From contig OY723321.1 of assembly GCA_963210315.1 (NCBI GenBank), positions 930,001 through 994,000 of the forward strand: 64,000 nt of DNA. The letters run 5' to 3'. This DNA is from Rhynchopus euleeides (lineage: Eukaryota > Euglenozoa > Diplonemea > Diplonemida > Diplonemidae). The notes under the pieces were generated by a model. The model was not told the DNA's origin. It did no database searches and was given only the letters and a program-made list of their open reading frames with translations. Every line of letters begins with the position of its first letter. Position 1 is the stretch's first letter. Made by a program: the position numbers and the translations under genes. Below, one piece after another: positions 1 through 11,381 of the stretch.

Positions 1-2
1 AA

Positions 3-3000
3 TTTTTCGAACAGCCCGGCTCCGGGGGCCTCGAGTCCTTTCCCATCTGCCTTTCCCAGGTCTGTCTGGGGGACAATCTGAACACTTACTCCTCGGATGG
101 CATCAGCGGTATTGGGCAGAGTGGGATGGAGCTTGTGACACACAAGGGATTAGGCTGCAATGAGTCAGACTGGGAACATGTGAAGTTGCCTGGGAAGATC
201 GCAGTGTACACCTATCACAAAAACGCGGACCGGGCGGTGTGCAGCGAGAGCGGACAGCATGAGGTTGCAACAAAGCTTGGCGCCAAGATTGGGATTGTGA
301 TGGCGGATCTCTCCATCCGTAAGTATGAGAACCGTCCGCCTTGCGTGCTGTTCAGGGGTGGGGGTGCTGGCACCGCGTTGTTCTTCGCGTTTTACGACAA
401 CATACCTGTCGTGGAGTGGCTGCAGTCGAGCAATCTGAGGGATGCTTCCTCTCTCATCAGCAAGATGACCGGAAGAGTGGAGCACGACGCGACGTGTGAG
501 GCGGGTGACATCCCGTCTGTCCCAACGGATCATCCAGACTTCTTCAACAACACGTGCCCCTTCTGGTTCCTCCCTGCCCTCGACATGTGCTCCAGCCGCC
601 CGGTTGAGCAGGACAGGCTCTGCTCCTACTGCGCGATGACCGTCCGGGCTCCAGAGCAGGCCCATCCGCCCACGCCGGGTGTCTCCCAAACTGACGCCCC
701 CCCTCCTGCCCCAACGCAGGAGCCTCCCTGCAGAAACGACTCCAAAAATGGGGGTGATGATGTTGTGATGGACCCGACCAACCTGGGGTGCATCTACGCG
801 CCTGACATCAACCCGCTCCGCCGGAGCAACACACTCTTCTCTCTGTTCCAGGAGGGGGAGGGGTCCATCACTGTGCCTGTTATCTACTACGGACCGAACT
901 CCGGTGTCCCGTCGCAGCTCTGCGACCCTACCTTCACGAGGGAGGAGGCGGGGCGGCAAAAATGGGATCCGAAGTCGACAGTGCTTCTGTGGGACACCGA
1001 CAGTGGGGGGTGGGAGCCGCAGTGCCACCGTGTCCAGGCCCTGCGCAACCTGCAGGGGTATGTGCGTGCTGTGGTGGTGCTGACGGAGCAGATTATCGCG
1101 GGTTACGCAGGGGGGCTGTCTCTTCCAATGGGGATCACGCAGGGGACGCACCACATGCAGAACATAATATCGTATGTCACAACGCATGGCACCTACGACA
1201 ATATAACCGAGGTGTACTCGGCAAACCTCACCTTCGTCCTGGGTAGCGCAGAGGATCCGAGCGAGGTCCAGCGGGACCCATCCTCGCAGACGCTGCCGGT
1301 GGTCGACAAGGTGGACCGTGGTGTCCTCGAGGAGGACGGCTCCATCGCCTCCCTGGTGCTGATCCCGATCCTCCTGACGGCTGTCGTGGGGAAGGTCTAC
1401 CTCGATGCCAAGGGGAGCGTGGCGGACCGCCAGGCCATCCAGGTGACCCCAGATGTGGATGCCGCCGCCGTGGATGTGCCGGGGCTCCCGTTGGTCTGGA
1501 GCTCGACGGCGCTGTCTCTGTCGCTTCTGGTGACGGTTGCTGCTCTGTCGTTCGGTCTGTCGTATGATGCGGGTCAGCGTGGCGTGGCGGATGCCTCGCA
1601 CGATGGGGAGCAGTCCGTTGAGTTCACCAACAACAGGAATCTGGAGAATGTCCAGATGATGGCTCGCGTTTATATGCAAACTGTCACAGACTCCGCGATA
1701 TCTGCGTTCCACAAGTGGAAGACGAAGGCACTGTATCAAACTGATATACTTGAGAATTTCTTCACGTCGGACAACGAGACGACGACATGGGATGTCTTCT
1801 GGAAGGAGCAGGTGCCTGGATTCCGCACAGCCACCATGAAGGGGCAGAAGTTTGAAGAGGCCTGGCCGGATATGGTCTGGACTGTGCAGGTCTACAAGAC
1901 TGGGGGTTTCTACATCGATGACTCGAATGTGACCAACGACTACCTGCAGAGGGCAGTGGTCGACGGGGTGTCGCAAAACATCTCCGAGTCGGACAACGGG
2001 TATCACTACAACTACATGGAGCTCGGGAAGTCAACGGAGAAGAGCATCTCGAGGGATGCGTGGAACCCTTTCGAGAGGATCCGTAACTCCGAACTTCCCC
2101 CTGGGTACTGCGATGTGCTGACCTACTTCAAACACAACGACAATGGGTACCGCAATCTGCACGGCTTCCTCTACTACGCTAGCTACAACGAGGAGAGCGG
2201 GCTGGAGACATTTAGGGGGAATGGGCCGATGCTGTCCATACTCTGGCCCATCCGAAGCATTCCGGATTCCAACGATCTTGTGTCGCACAACACGCTCAAC
2301 GGACTCATCGTCCTGTCACGCCAAGCGAAGCAGTTGTCCTTAGAGATCATGGACAGCCTCTCCAGCCATATGAACCGCAACCCGCTCTCGGAGAACATGT
2401 CGATGGCGTTTTTCGACAACGATGGCATCATGTTTGCGACTTCCGGAGAGGCGTACAGAACTGTTGACTACTTCCCCGGTCGGAGGCAGGGCTCGGAGCT
2501 GCCCACAGTCTACAGCACCCGCATGACCGAGGTCGTGGCGCTTGCGGAATATCTCAAAATGAAGTTTGGCACACTGGTGCCTGACCTTTCCGACAAGGGC
2601 ACTGCGCTGCATCTTGAGTTCGACGAAAGCGAATACTACAAGCAACACGTCACCCCGCAGCTGATCTATGCCTCCTTCGATGACGGTGTGCAGGACGATG
2701 GCACGGAGGCCTGGGACCTGGTCTTCAAGGGCTGCCCTGGGGAGGGCGTGTGCAATGGCGTGTTTGCCCCAGGGCGGGAGGGTGCAGGGGGGAAGTCCCT
2801 CGTGTTCAGGGGGGAGTCGCAGCTGCTGATCCTGCCCTACCTCACGACGCGGGTGCCGAGAGTGCAGCAGACCCGTGTGTTGGCGTCATCTGAGTGGCGC
2901 AGCACCAAGAAGTATTACAGCCGTGTCAATGACACGGGCTATGGGAATATCACGGGTGTTGTGGTTGCCCCTGAGTCTTACACTAAGGTGGATAAACTGG

Positions 3001-4925
3001 ATGCCGTTATCCGCGAGCGTTTCCAGCAGAGGTCGTTCACGGTGATGATGTGGGTGTTCCGTGAGCCAACCATCAGCGAGGATGCCCAGCTCTTCACAGA
3101 CAGGACCTCGGGGAGTGCTGCCATCCGGATGTACGCCTCGGGGGTGCTGGAGCTTGCCGTGGGGAGCCACGGGTGTTCCGCGAATGCGTCGAGCCACCTC
3201 AACAACAGCGCTTGGTTTCATATCGCCGCGAGCGTGGACTTCGGCGCCCGCACCTGCTCCGTTTTGGTCAACGGTGTGCGTGTGGCGCGTGGGGATATTT
3301 CACGCGTGATGATTCACCTCGAGTACTCCGAGTCCTACGTTGTGGGCCACAAGTTCGACGGCATGATCGATGACTTCAGGGTGTTCAATCACTCGCTCGA
3401 CGCTGAGGCGGTGACTTCTGTTCGGTCCGGTGGCACCGCCGTGCCTGTGCCTTCGAAGAACTGGACAGCGAGTGTCGTTGTCCGTGAGGAGGTAGATGGG
3501 CTGAACGCCACCGTGCATGCCATTCTCATCCCTTCTGAGGACATCACGCGCAACGTCACGGAGAACAGCAGGCGTATCAATGAGATCATGGCGATCAGCA
3601 GGCAGAACACCGAGTCGCAGTTTGCGAGGAAATCTGTGGAGACTGTTCTGGTGACATGCGTCATCTTCCTCGTCGCAACGCTGGTGTTCCTTATCTTCAA
3701 CGAGATGCTGACGAAGCCCTTCGCAGTGCTGGCGCAGGACATCAACCAGGTGGCAATGATGAATGTGGATGAGATCGACGTCGACTGGCCGAAGAGCATT
3801 CTCCGCGAAGTCAACGTAATGAACCGTGCCACGAAAGTGCTCATCAAGAACATGCGTGCCTACAAAAGCTTCATGCCGATGTCTGTCGTGGGCTGCCTCG
3901 AACGCCCTCCCCCTGGCCCAGACGGTGACACTGATGATGCCGACGCAGATGAAGTTTCCAACACCTCCGTCCAGACGCCTGAGATGGTCGAGATGGAGAC
4001 ACGCACACCCCCGGAGGCCCTGCCCCACTCGGTCGTGGTGCTGTCCCCGCCACCCCCCGTCCCCAGCGCACCACCACGCCCACGCCGCTCGGGGTCCTCC
4101 CTGCGCGGACCGCGGAAGAGCGGCAACGCCGCAACGCTGTTCCCCGCAGCGCTGACGCGGAAGCGGCGGGTGTCCCTGATTGTCGTCAACATCCTTAACT
4201 TCCACGAGCTCTGCTCCACGATGGCCGACCAGGCTATCATCAACACACACAGCGACTACATCTCGAAGGTGCTCCACACCTGCCAGAGGCACAAGGGCGT
4301 ACCCGACACATTCAGCGGGGACCGCGTCCTCCTCACCTACAACGGGATCAGACCGTGTGCAACCCACCCGGAGATGGCAGCCCAGACCGGCTTGGAGCTC
4401 TCTCGTGCCTGTGTTGTGAACCAGGCTGTGAAGCTCAGCATGAGTGTGGTGAGCGGGGGTGTCCGTGCAGGGCACATCGGTGCGGTGAAGATGCGCCGCT
4501 ACTGCATGATTGGCCCTGTCGTGCCCTGGGCCTTTGCTTTGGAGAGGTACTGCCGCATGGAGGGGTACACCCTTCTCGTCAACTTCCGCATCGTGCAGAG
4601 CTGCAGGGAGCGGGTCAGGTTCAAGCATGCCGGTGCCATCAAATTCCCCAAGATGGGCCCCAAGCTGCAGCTGGTCAGCCGTGCCATCGAGCCTGAGCCC
4701 GGAACAGAGGACGAGTGGACCTTCCTCGACCCTGCCACCGACCCCATGAACCGTTGGAACGAGCTGGTCGTGCTGTTGGCGTCCGAACGCTGGGATGCCG
4801 CCTCAGAGTACCTCCTGGCCCATCGGGAGGAGGTAGCAGCCTCTGCCCACACCCCTGCAGAGCATGCCCTGCTGAAGTCCGCAGAGGACCGCACCTTCAC
4901 CCCACCTGAAATGCGGTACTACTGA
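3..4925 (+). CDS. Cyclase-like multi-pass receptor (PA / sensor / LamG / degenerate cyclase), 5' end outside window
   Basis: The frame is open from the first bases of the window, so the ATG at 126 is probably internal and the gene is 5'-truncated; 1599 codons follow that ATG. In order: a protease-associated (PA)-like region (about 180-440), a Cys/Pro-rich linker, a second PA-like region (about 780-1180), a transmembrane helix (about 1345-1405), a second (about 1488-1560), a large probably extracellular sensor region that could be Cache-like, a LamG/concanavalin-like segment (about 2999-3420), a third transmembrane helix (about 3635-3705) with a HAMP-like stretch, a motif RAYKSFMP of the kind that precedes cyclase domains in many protist receptors, a Pro-rich linker, and a class III nucleotidyl cyclase homology domain (about 4155-4690). 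The second metal-binding Asp is kept (SGDRV), but the first is Asn (VVNILNF) and the transition-state Asn/Arg pair is missing (GPVVPWAFALE). It is therefore probably a sensor or scaffold with little or no cyclase activity. Ligand unknown. Confidence 0.85.
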   Translation, partial: FFEQPGSGGLESFPICLSQVCLGDNLNTYSSDGISGIGQSGMELVTHKGLGCNESDWEHVKLPGKIAVYTYHKNADRAVCSESGQHEVATKLGAKIGIVMADLSIRKYENRPPCVLFRGGGAGTALFFAFYDNIPVVEWLQSSNLRDASSLISKMTGRVEHDATCEAGDIPSVPTDHPDFFNNTCPFWFLPALDMCSSRPVEQDRLCSYCAMTVRAPEQAHPPTPGVSQTDAPPPAPTQEPPCRNDSKNGGDDVVMDPTNLGCIYAPDINPLRRSNTLFSLFQEGEGSITVPVIYYGPNSGVPSQLCDPTFTREEAGRQKWDPKSTVLLWDTDSGGWEPQCHRVQALRNLQGYVRAVVVLTEQIIAGYAGGLSLPMGITQGTHHMQNIISYVTTHGTYDNITEVYSANLTFVLGSAEDPSEVQRDPSSQTLPVVDKVDRGVLEEDGSIASLVLIPILLTAVVGKVYLDAKGSVADRQAIQVTPDVDAAAVDVPGLPLVWSSTALSLSLLVTVAALSFGLSYDAGQRGVADASHDGEQSVEFTNNRNLENVQMMARVYMQTVTDSAISAFHKWKTKALYQTDILENFFTSDNETTTWDVFWKEQVPGFRTATMKGQKFEEAWPDMVWTVQVYKTGGFYIDDSNVTNDYLQRAVVDGVSQNISESDNGYHYNYMELGKSTEKSISRDAWNPFERIRNSELPPGYCDVLTYFKHNDNGYRNLHGFLYYASYNEESGLETFRGNGPMLSILWPIRSIPDSNDLVSHNTLNGLIVLSRQAKQLSLEIMDSLSSHMNRNPLSENMSMAFFDNDGIMFATSGEAYRTVDYFPGRRQGSELPTVYSTRMTEVVALAEYLKMKFGTLVPDLSDKGTALHLEFDESEYYKQHVTPQLIYASFDDGVQDDGTEAWDLVFKGCPGEGVCNGVFAPGREGAGGKSLVFRGESQLLILPYLTTRVPRVQQTRVLASSEWRSTKKYYSRVNDTGYGNITGVVVAPESYTKVDKLDAVIRERFQQRSFTVMMWVFREPTISEDAQLFTDRTSGSAAIRMYASGVLELAVGSHGCSANASSHLNNSAWFHIAASVDFGARTCSVLVNGVRVARGDISRVMIHLEYSESYVVGHKFDGMIDDFRVFNHSLDAEAVTSVRSGGTAVPVPSKNWTASVVVREEVDGLNATVHAILIPSEDITRNVTENSRRINEIMAISRQNTESQFARKSVETVLVTCVIFLVATLVFLIFNEMLTKPFAVLAQDINQVAMMNVDEIDVDWPKSILREVNVMNRATKVLIKNMRAYKSFMPMSVVGCLERPPPGPDGDTDDADADEVSNTSVQTPEMVEMETRTPPEALPHSVVVLSPPPPVPSAPPRPRRSGSSLRGPRKSGNAATLFPAALTRKRRVSLIVVNILNFHELCSTMADQAIINTHSDYISKVLHTCQRHKGVPDTFSGDRVLLTYNGIRPCATHPEMAAQTGLELSRACVVNQAVKLSMSVVSGGVRAGHIGAVKMRRYCMIGPVVPWAFALERYCRMEGYTLLVNFRIVQSCRERVRFKHAGAIKFPKMGPKLQLVSRAIEPEPGTEDEWTFLDPATDPMNRWNELVVLLASERWDAASEYLLAHREEVAASAHTPAEHALLKSAEDRTFTPPEMRYY

Positions 4926-5712
4926 TGCGTACTACTGATGCCCGTGGGGGGGTGAGGTGTGGTAGTGTGCAGCTCATATGAGGGTTGGGGCGGGTTGGGG
5001 CTGATCACCCCCTCCCTCCCAATGCTCTGAAGAATCAAATCGAAGTCTTTCCAAAAAAAAGAGGTACGATGCCCGAGTCACTGCTTCTCTCCCCTCCCCC
5101 CTTTCCCCCCTCTCCAGGGCTGGGTGGTCATCGATGCCAGACTAAAAAAAGGACCCGGGCTGAGCTTGTGATTTGTCGAAGCCAAAAAATGCTGCTGATT
5201 CACGGGCGTGGGTCTTCTCTGTTCCTTTCTGATAACCTTTATCTGGATCCGACTTCCGAGTAGACTAGACGCATTGCGGGCTATACAGCGGCCCTCTTCC
5301 CCCTCCCCTCTCTCCCTCTCTCTCTATCTCTTTCTTCGGGAGTGACGAGGGTTGGGTCATTTTAAGTGACCCCCCCACAGATAACCCGTTCGGTTCACCC
5401 CTCCACCTCCCCAACCAGCTGAATCGGATCTGTGGGTGTTGGGATTTCCAGCCATGCTGGGCACCCTCTCGGCAGGGCCTGGGCCGTGCATGCAAGCTGA
5501 GTGAAGATGACGTCGGCTTCACACCCTTTTCTCTAATTAATCGCACAGCACCACCACACACACACCCTCCAGAGTGAAGCGATGTCATCCTCTCTCTGTA
5601 TCTTATATTCTGCGTTAACCAGGCTGGCACGGGGCTACTTTGTTGTTTCTTTGATTATTTTTTTGCTTGCGAAGCCAAGCAAAAGAAACGAAGGTGTAGG
5701 CAGGTCTACATG

Positions 5713-6200
5713 TCTATGCAGCAGCCTTGCTCTCATAGTGCCTGTGATTGTCGACACCAAAAGAAGGAAGGGTATGCATGTCACACACCTCCCCCACCTC
5801 GTCACCTCGTTCGAACGTACGGGCAGGATAGATGAGCAGCGGGGGGGTTCGTCCACTCAGAATATCCGCGAATTGGTGTTTCGGGAGGCAGAAGAGGGGG
5901 GGGGAGGGGGGGGGGGGTGAATTGTTGTCCGGAAAAAATCGGGTCTGTGCAGTAGCCTGGCTCCCATAGTGCCTGCGATTGTCGGCACTACAAAAAAATT
6001 GCCCAACTCTTTGCACCCCCCTTGTTGCATTCCCGCAAGCATGCCAAGTCTAAGCAGTGAAGTCATTTGTGTGTCACAGTCTAGCCGTCTGCTCTCAGGC
6101 GCTAGGTTGGGTATCGTCGAAACGAAGTAATACAACACGATCTTGCCTGCAGGATATAGGGTGTCAGTGGGTCATATCATAGCATGATTGTCAACACCAA
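5713..6200 (+). repeat. Short degenerate direct repeats with core ATTGTCGACACC
   Basis: A segment reading roughly GCAGCAGCCTTGCTCTCATA followed by GTGCCTGTGATTGTCGACAC occurs near 5717-5760. A close copy lies near 5948-5990, and a weaker one near 6160-6200 keeps only the GATTGTCAACACC part. Another partial copy (GGATTGTCGACACC) lies near 49452. The copies are short and imperfect and their origin is unknown. Confidence 0.5.
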
Positions 6201-7492
6201 GCCCTATGAGTCTGATGCATACCATGTGGCCGAGGCCTGACCCATTCCAACAATACAAGCCACATCCACAAGGAACCCCCATCCAGGGTGCCGCGCCAGT
6301 TTTTGTCTCAGCTTATCTCTCGTGTGTTTGAACCCGTGCTGTCCGGGCGATTACACTTCTCTTTACCCACACACCCACCCCCTCAAATACGTTCTCTTGG
6401 CATACACCGAGTTTGCGCGAGCCCCACCAAGCAGCCTCAGTACGACAGGACGCGCGCAGCCCTCTCGAAAAAAGGCATACACCTGACAAACAGGGTGGTC
6501 AAAACCGGTTTCGGTAGCCTTCCAAAAAAAAATACTTGGGGGGATTGCGCACGGCGACTGCGAGTGCATGTATGTGCTGGATACCGAATTTGTCGGAGTA
6601 TCTTCAGTTCGGCGCGAGCAGCGCGATGTTCTGCTGCTGCGACGGTGTTTTGTATGGCTGTGGGGGGGGTGGGTGGGTGGGAGGAGGTCCCATCAAGAGC
6701 GCCCGGCTCCTTCCTCGATGAGGTTCCGATGAGAAGCCCCTTCTCCCCCCCCCCCCCCTTCCCCCCGTTCAATTCTTCAGAATTTCTTCGTGTGCGTGAC
6801 CCGCGTTTTCCAAATTTCAGAGTGGGCAAAAACCCCCCACCCCCCCCCCCCCCCCCCCACCCCTTCGGTGCATCATCATGTTTCTTGCCCACAACAACAA
6901 AACGCGTGCGTTTGATTTTATTTTCCTGGCACCCCCGTTTGCCACCCCTCACATCTGGAGGGGGCAGAATTTGCCTATTTACATTCTCTTTATCCCCCCC
7001 CCCCCTTCATCCCCTATCCCCCCTCCCCCCTCCCTCCCGACTCCTGCCTTTCTGTGCAGGGGTGGGGGGAGGGTGGGGGTCGGGGGTAGGGGGTACCTCT
7101 TCTTCCGTGTGTCGTTTTCCCTCCGGCCGGGTGGGAATGTGTTGTCTGTGCGGTTTGTTTCAGCCCCCCTCAACCCCACCCTACCCCCCTTTGGGCAGAC
7201 CCACACACATATCCCTCCCGCCGTCATTCAATGTGCAGCGCAGGTAGGGGAGAGGGGAGGGGGGGGGGGCACACAGATCGTTTCGGGGGATAACTTTTCT
7301 CCAAGCCAATGGCGTTCTTTTTGTGTTTCAGCTGTTATTTCAGCTGTGGTTGTCAGCAGTTGTAATAATCATCGCGGAACAACCTCGTCGGCAAAAGGTT
7401 CAGCTCGCCGCATCTCTTGCCATCACCCCAAGGAGGTGATGCAGAGGGGCAGAGCTGGCGTGACGCTTTGTGTGTCCAGTCCACTCAAGTGT

Positions 7493-7511
7493 TCTCTCTC
7501 TCTCTCTCTCT
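7493..7511 (+). repeat. (CT)n tract followed by AG
   Basis: A TC dinucleotide run is followed about 10 bases later by AG (7521-7522). The layout is that of a splice or trans-splice acceptor, but no sizeable frame follows; the first ATG at 7574 opens only a ten-codon frame. Confidence 0.6.
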
Positions 7512-7665
7512 GTCGTGTGCAGAATACCCACCTTCCCTTTCAGTCGCTCACGGCAAACCCCTCCTCAAAGGGCCATGATGGCGACAGCGCAAAAATGTGT
7601 CCGTTGATGGATGTTCTTTTTCTGACCGCTTGTTGTGGGGATGGGGGGGTTTTTTCAGTTAAAAA

Positions 7666-8052
7666 ATGGAGCACTCCTCATTCTCCACCACCGTCCTGGG
7701 TAAGACGTTAAACTGCCTGGGGGGGCCGTCCCCGGACCATGACGGGTGCCTGCACCAGGAGTCTAGCACGGCCGTGGTCCAGGGCATGACCGAAAACTGC
7801 TTGGGTACCGAGGCTCCCCAGACCAGGAAGGGTGGAGACACCTGGAGTCTAAATAGCCACACCACGTCAGGCCAGACCTTCGCATTGCACTCCGCGAAGA
7901 CTGCCACACAGCCGCGGGGCAGGTGTGCAGCCTGGGGAAAACCTCGTACAGAAAAGACTGTAAGGGACGACAGCCCCGCCGAGGCGATACAGCGCCAGAC
8001 GCGGCCCGAGTTTCTGGAGACCGACCGGGGAACTGGTACGTCTTCAGGATAA
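7666..8052 (+). CDS. Doubtful small ORF, 128 aa
   Basis: An ATG frame of 128 codons is preceded by a short T-run and CAG at 7651-7658. The product is rich in Thr, Ser and Gly, with no transmembrane segment or recognisable domain. Part of it comes from a local duplication (units at 7710-7765 and 7794-7851), which gives two NCLG-type peptides. The DNA is more complex than its surroundings and is followed by a T-rich tail (about 8130-8170), so the island could equally be a decayed retroposon or a non-coding transcript. I do not recognise it. Confidence 0.15.
   Translation: MEHSSFSTTVLGKTLNCLGGPSPDHDGCLHQESSTAVVQGMTENCLGTEAPQTRKGGDTWSLNSHTTSGQTFALHSAKTATQPRGRCAAWGKPRTEKTVRDDSPAEAIQRQTRPEFLETDRGTGTSSG
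7710..7851 (+). repeat. Imperfect tandem duplication of about 57 bp
   Basis: Two units, 7710-7765 and 7794-7851, both begin with AAACTGC(C/T)TGGG and end with CACC(A/T)GGAGTCTA. The middles diverge. Confidence 0.5.
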
Positions 8053-9743
8053 GCGCCTCACAGAGGACTGATCCTCACCTGTGTGATCCGTGAACCTCAG
8101 CCCCATGGTGCTGGAGTGGAGCGGGTGCCTCGACCTCTTTTCGGGTTTTTTCTATTTCTTTATTTTCTTTTGGGTGCGTCCACCAAAGAAAACGTGGCCA
8201 CCCACTCGCAGAGGCTCCCGAAAGCTCCAGCATCAGCTCGAGGTTCATGGTGTAGATCGGTGTCTCCAGAAGAAGGGGATGTCCGGTCGAAGAAGACAAA
8301 CGACGAAGACAACCACACAGGCCGCACAAAAAAAAAGCACTTTCGCAGTGCATCATTGTATTGGTTGCATTTCCCGTGCCTTTCCATCGTCAGCCTGCTG
8401 CCAGAGTCATCGTTTCATTGGCATGATTTGGTGCCGAAGGGTTGCGCAACGGTGTGATGATGAAGGTTGCATCTGGGAACCGTGCTGCCTGCCTGTCGGA
8501 TGGCTTGTTGGTTGCATATGCTCTCATGGCGATTGCGAGGCGCACCCAAGAATATTGGCATGCCATGAACAGTGTCGACAGGCTGGGGTTGCAATGACAG
8601 TCTGAGAGTTCGGCAGGACTCTCACGATAGTATGACGGGTTTCACTGCATCTGTTGGGTCTCCCGTTTCTCTGGCTCTTATGGCTGGCCCATGTAACTTG
8701 CAATGATTTTTCAGAAGCCTTGCAGTAAATTATCCTCCTTACTCCGTCCCGTTTGCCAGGCCAGACTCGTGAAACTAACAGCCTGTTTTTGGCTGCACTG
8801 ATCGGACAGGTTCAAGTACTTTATCCGGTCATTTTCCACAACGCTGAACCCACACAACACCCTTCACTCCGGGTCCAGAACACCAAGCTGGGTCATCTCC
8901 AACTGCATTACCGGACTGCCACAATGTATGTGCACCGACTCAGTTTGTCACAGTGAAAGAAGATACACACACTGACTCGCCAGCCGGTTCATTGAGGCTG
9001 ATTGGCTAGACAAGTCAGCCTCGATGACAATAGCAGACATCCCTTGGCTGCTCTTGCTATTCCTCCATATGATGCGGCAGAAACAACGAACGCTAAGGAG
9101 CTGCCCCCACCCCTGGTGTGGGGTGGTTGGCACGACCGCCGCGCCACAACCAAACCTCAAACTTCTGTTGCGTTTTCTGTTTTCCGTGTTCAGTCCTGCA
9201 TCCCCCCAGTCTCTGTCGCAATCTCACTTCCAACCAAGAAGGTCTGCCCTCAGGTCGGCATCTTCGCCTGGGTTGTGCACACACAGGTTCACGTGGGGGT
9301 GGGTGGTGGGCTGTTGGTTCTAGTTAATGACTATTCGAATCCCTTCCCATTACCCTGCCATTTCAGTGTCACCTGGAGGTTGCCCTGTTTGGTCACGGTA
9401 TCGTTGATGCACCATTCCCAACATGTGCCTCAATCCGTGAGTATCATTCATTCTGATTCTGTTCCTGCCTATTCCTCATTTTTTTTGGTGCACGGCCACG
9501 CACGCACGGCACATCCACGTGAAACTCTTTTATTTTCGTGGTAATGTAAAACGCACCGAGCACACGCCGCTGCTCTTGATGCGGTCACCACACTGTGCAC
9601 ACATTACAAAGAACGACCCTCACCCCCCCCTTACCCTCTCGCTACATATTTTATTTGTTTCCAGCAAAAAACACAATGTCCCACCTTCCAACCACTGCCC
9701 GACCTCTACTCTCGATTAATCCAATCCCTCACGCACATCACGT

Positions 9744-9764
9744 GCTCTCTCTCTCTCTCTCTCT
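9744..9764 (+). repeat. (CT)n microsatellite
   Basis: About ten CT units. Only a 43-codon frame opens downstream (ATG near 9779), so no gene is assigned. Confidence 0.7.
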
Positions 9765-11381
9765 GCTGCGACCTCGGGATGGCAATCGAGCCATGGTCCG
9801 AGCATGCCCGCCCACGAAGGGGTCGCCGCACACGCTTCATCTTTATCTCTTCTCAGCCCACTCCACCCTCCCTCCAAGTCGACTCGGGCAGGGCTGGGTC
9901 ATGCAGGTAGGATCCGCACTCTCGTTTTGGAAACGCTTTGCTGAATTCACAGAGAAGGCGGGTGTGGTAGGGGGGTTCTTATCGCTCTGGTGTGCAATGA
10001 GTAGGGCACTGCCAGAAGGCAGCTCGCAGTGCTTGTCTCAACCATGGCATAGCACAGATGCGCGTGATTTCTGGCGGGCGGTGCACCGCATTGTGGCACA
10101 GTGGAATGGCTCATGTCTCGGTCATGTTGCCTGTGAAAGCAAGCAATGTACAGTGCATGTGCCCCCTCCCTCCCCCCCACCCCTGACAGGTTGATGTCTT
10201 GGATTGGTGCACGATCGACACCATAAATATTCATCCTTTTCCGCAATAAAAACACCCCAACCGCTGCTCCCACACGGCCCGCTTTTGCCGAGGCCATGCT
10301 ACGGGTGGGAGGCCCTGTCGTGCGCTCTTCAAATATAGTTCCCCCTTCCCCAACCCTGCCTTCTTGCTGTTGTCTCACACATGCAGGCATTGTATCACCA
10401 GCATCCCCCTTCACTCACTACCCACCCCCCCTCGCCACCAAGATCCTTTCCTCCAGTGAAATGGGGGGTACTGTTCGGAACAGAGTCAACGAATGCAATC
10501 ATCGCCCCCTCCCCCCCCCCCCAGCCCAGTTTGAACTGAAGGTTACCAATGCCGGTTTCCCCGTTGTCCTGTCACTGCCTCTTCCTGGAGGAGGGGGGGG
10601 GGACTCCGCCGCCAAACCAGCCGGGTGTAGCCCAGTGCGGCGGTGCCTCCTCGACAAGTCCTCGACATGAAAGCAAGTGAAATGGTACAGAAGAAATAGA
10701 CCAACCTTCTATGCACTCCAGAGCTACGGGCAGTGGTGGGTCGGCTAGCAGCAGAGCTGCTGGCGTGCGCTCCGTAGTTTGTTTTTTGTTGGTGCATGGA
10801 AGCAACATCCGGTATTCCTTTGGTGTGTATGTGCATCGGGTAAGATGGAGAAACACGTCGAGGTACCCTCCCCAATACGGCTGGCTTGCTTCTGGGGGGT
10901 GGCTGCGTGCCTTTCTGCGTTGCTCATACACGGGGAAAAAAGTGCCGTTGAAAGAGAAGAACGCAGAATGAAACAAAGCGAAACTGAAACTCATGTTCCT
11001 ATTCAAACGATTGGGCAGATCAGTTGGGCACAACGGCCAGCACAGGCTGCGTAAAAAAAAATAGTTGTTGCGATGCCTCCGGATTCCCACATCTGCGCTT
11101 TTTTTTGCCGATGATTCCAGAATTCTTCTCTCGAGGTTCGGTTCACATCGTCAAAACTTGGCGGCATCCATGCCGAGTGGCTGTCTTCACATTTCAAAGT
11201 GTCATGATATCCGCCTCGTCAGTAACACAAGCTTCTCTAAGTGGCAACCAAAGATTCTGACCCATTCTGATGGAATGCTCCTAACGTGATGGCGGGGGGC
11301 GGGAGGGTGTGTGTGGACTGCAAAAGGACGAGGTTATTTACTCAGATTTCCGGTGACAAGTCATTTTGTTTTGTTTTCTTA

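Noticed and set aside
165..2006. 613-codon minus-strand frame opposite the receptor gene
   Set aside because: Arg/His/Val-rich shadow of the GC-rich plus-strand gene; the same happens at 3300-4628, 16662-17750, 20778-21830 and 56460-57734.
6288..7711. Long Pro-rich plus-strand frames
   Set aside because: Products of C-runs and pyrimidine tracts; overlapping frames look equally open and no domain is visible.
9325..9350. TATTCGAATCCC resembling a tRNA T-arm
   Set aside because: No acceptor, D or anticodon stem can be built around it. The same applies to GGGATTCGAAGG near 44210.
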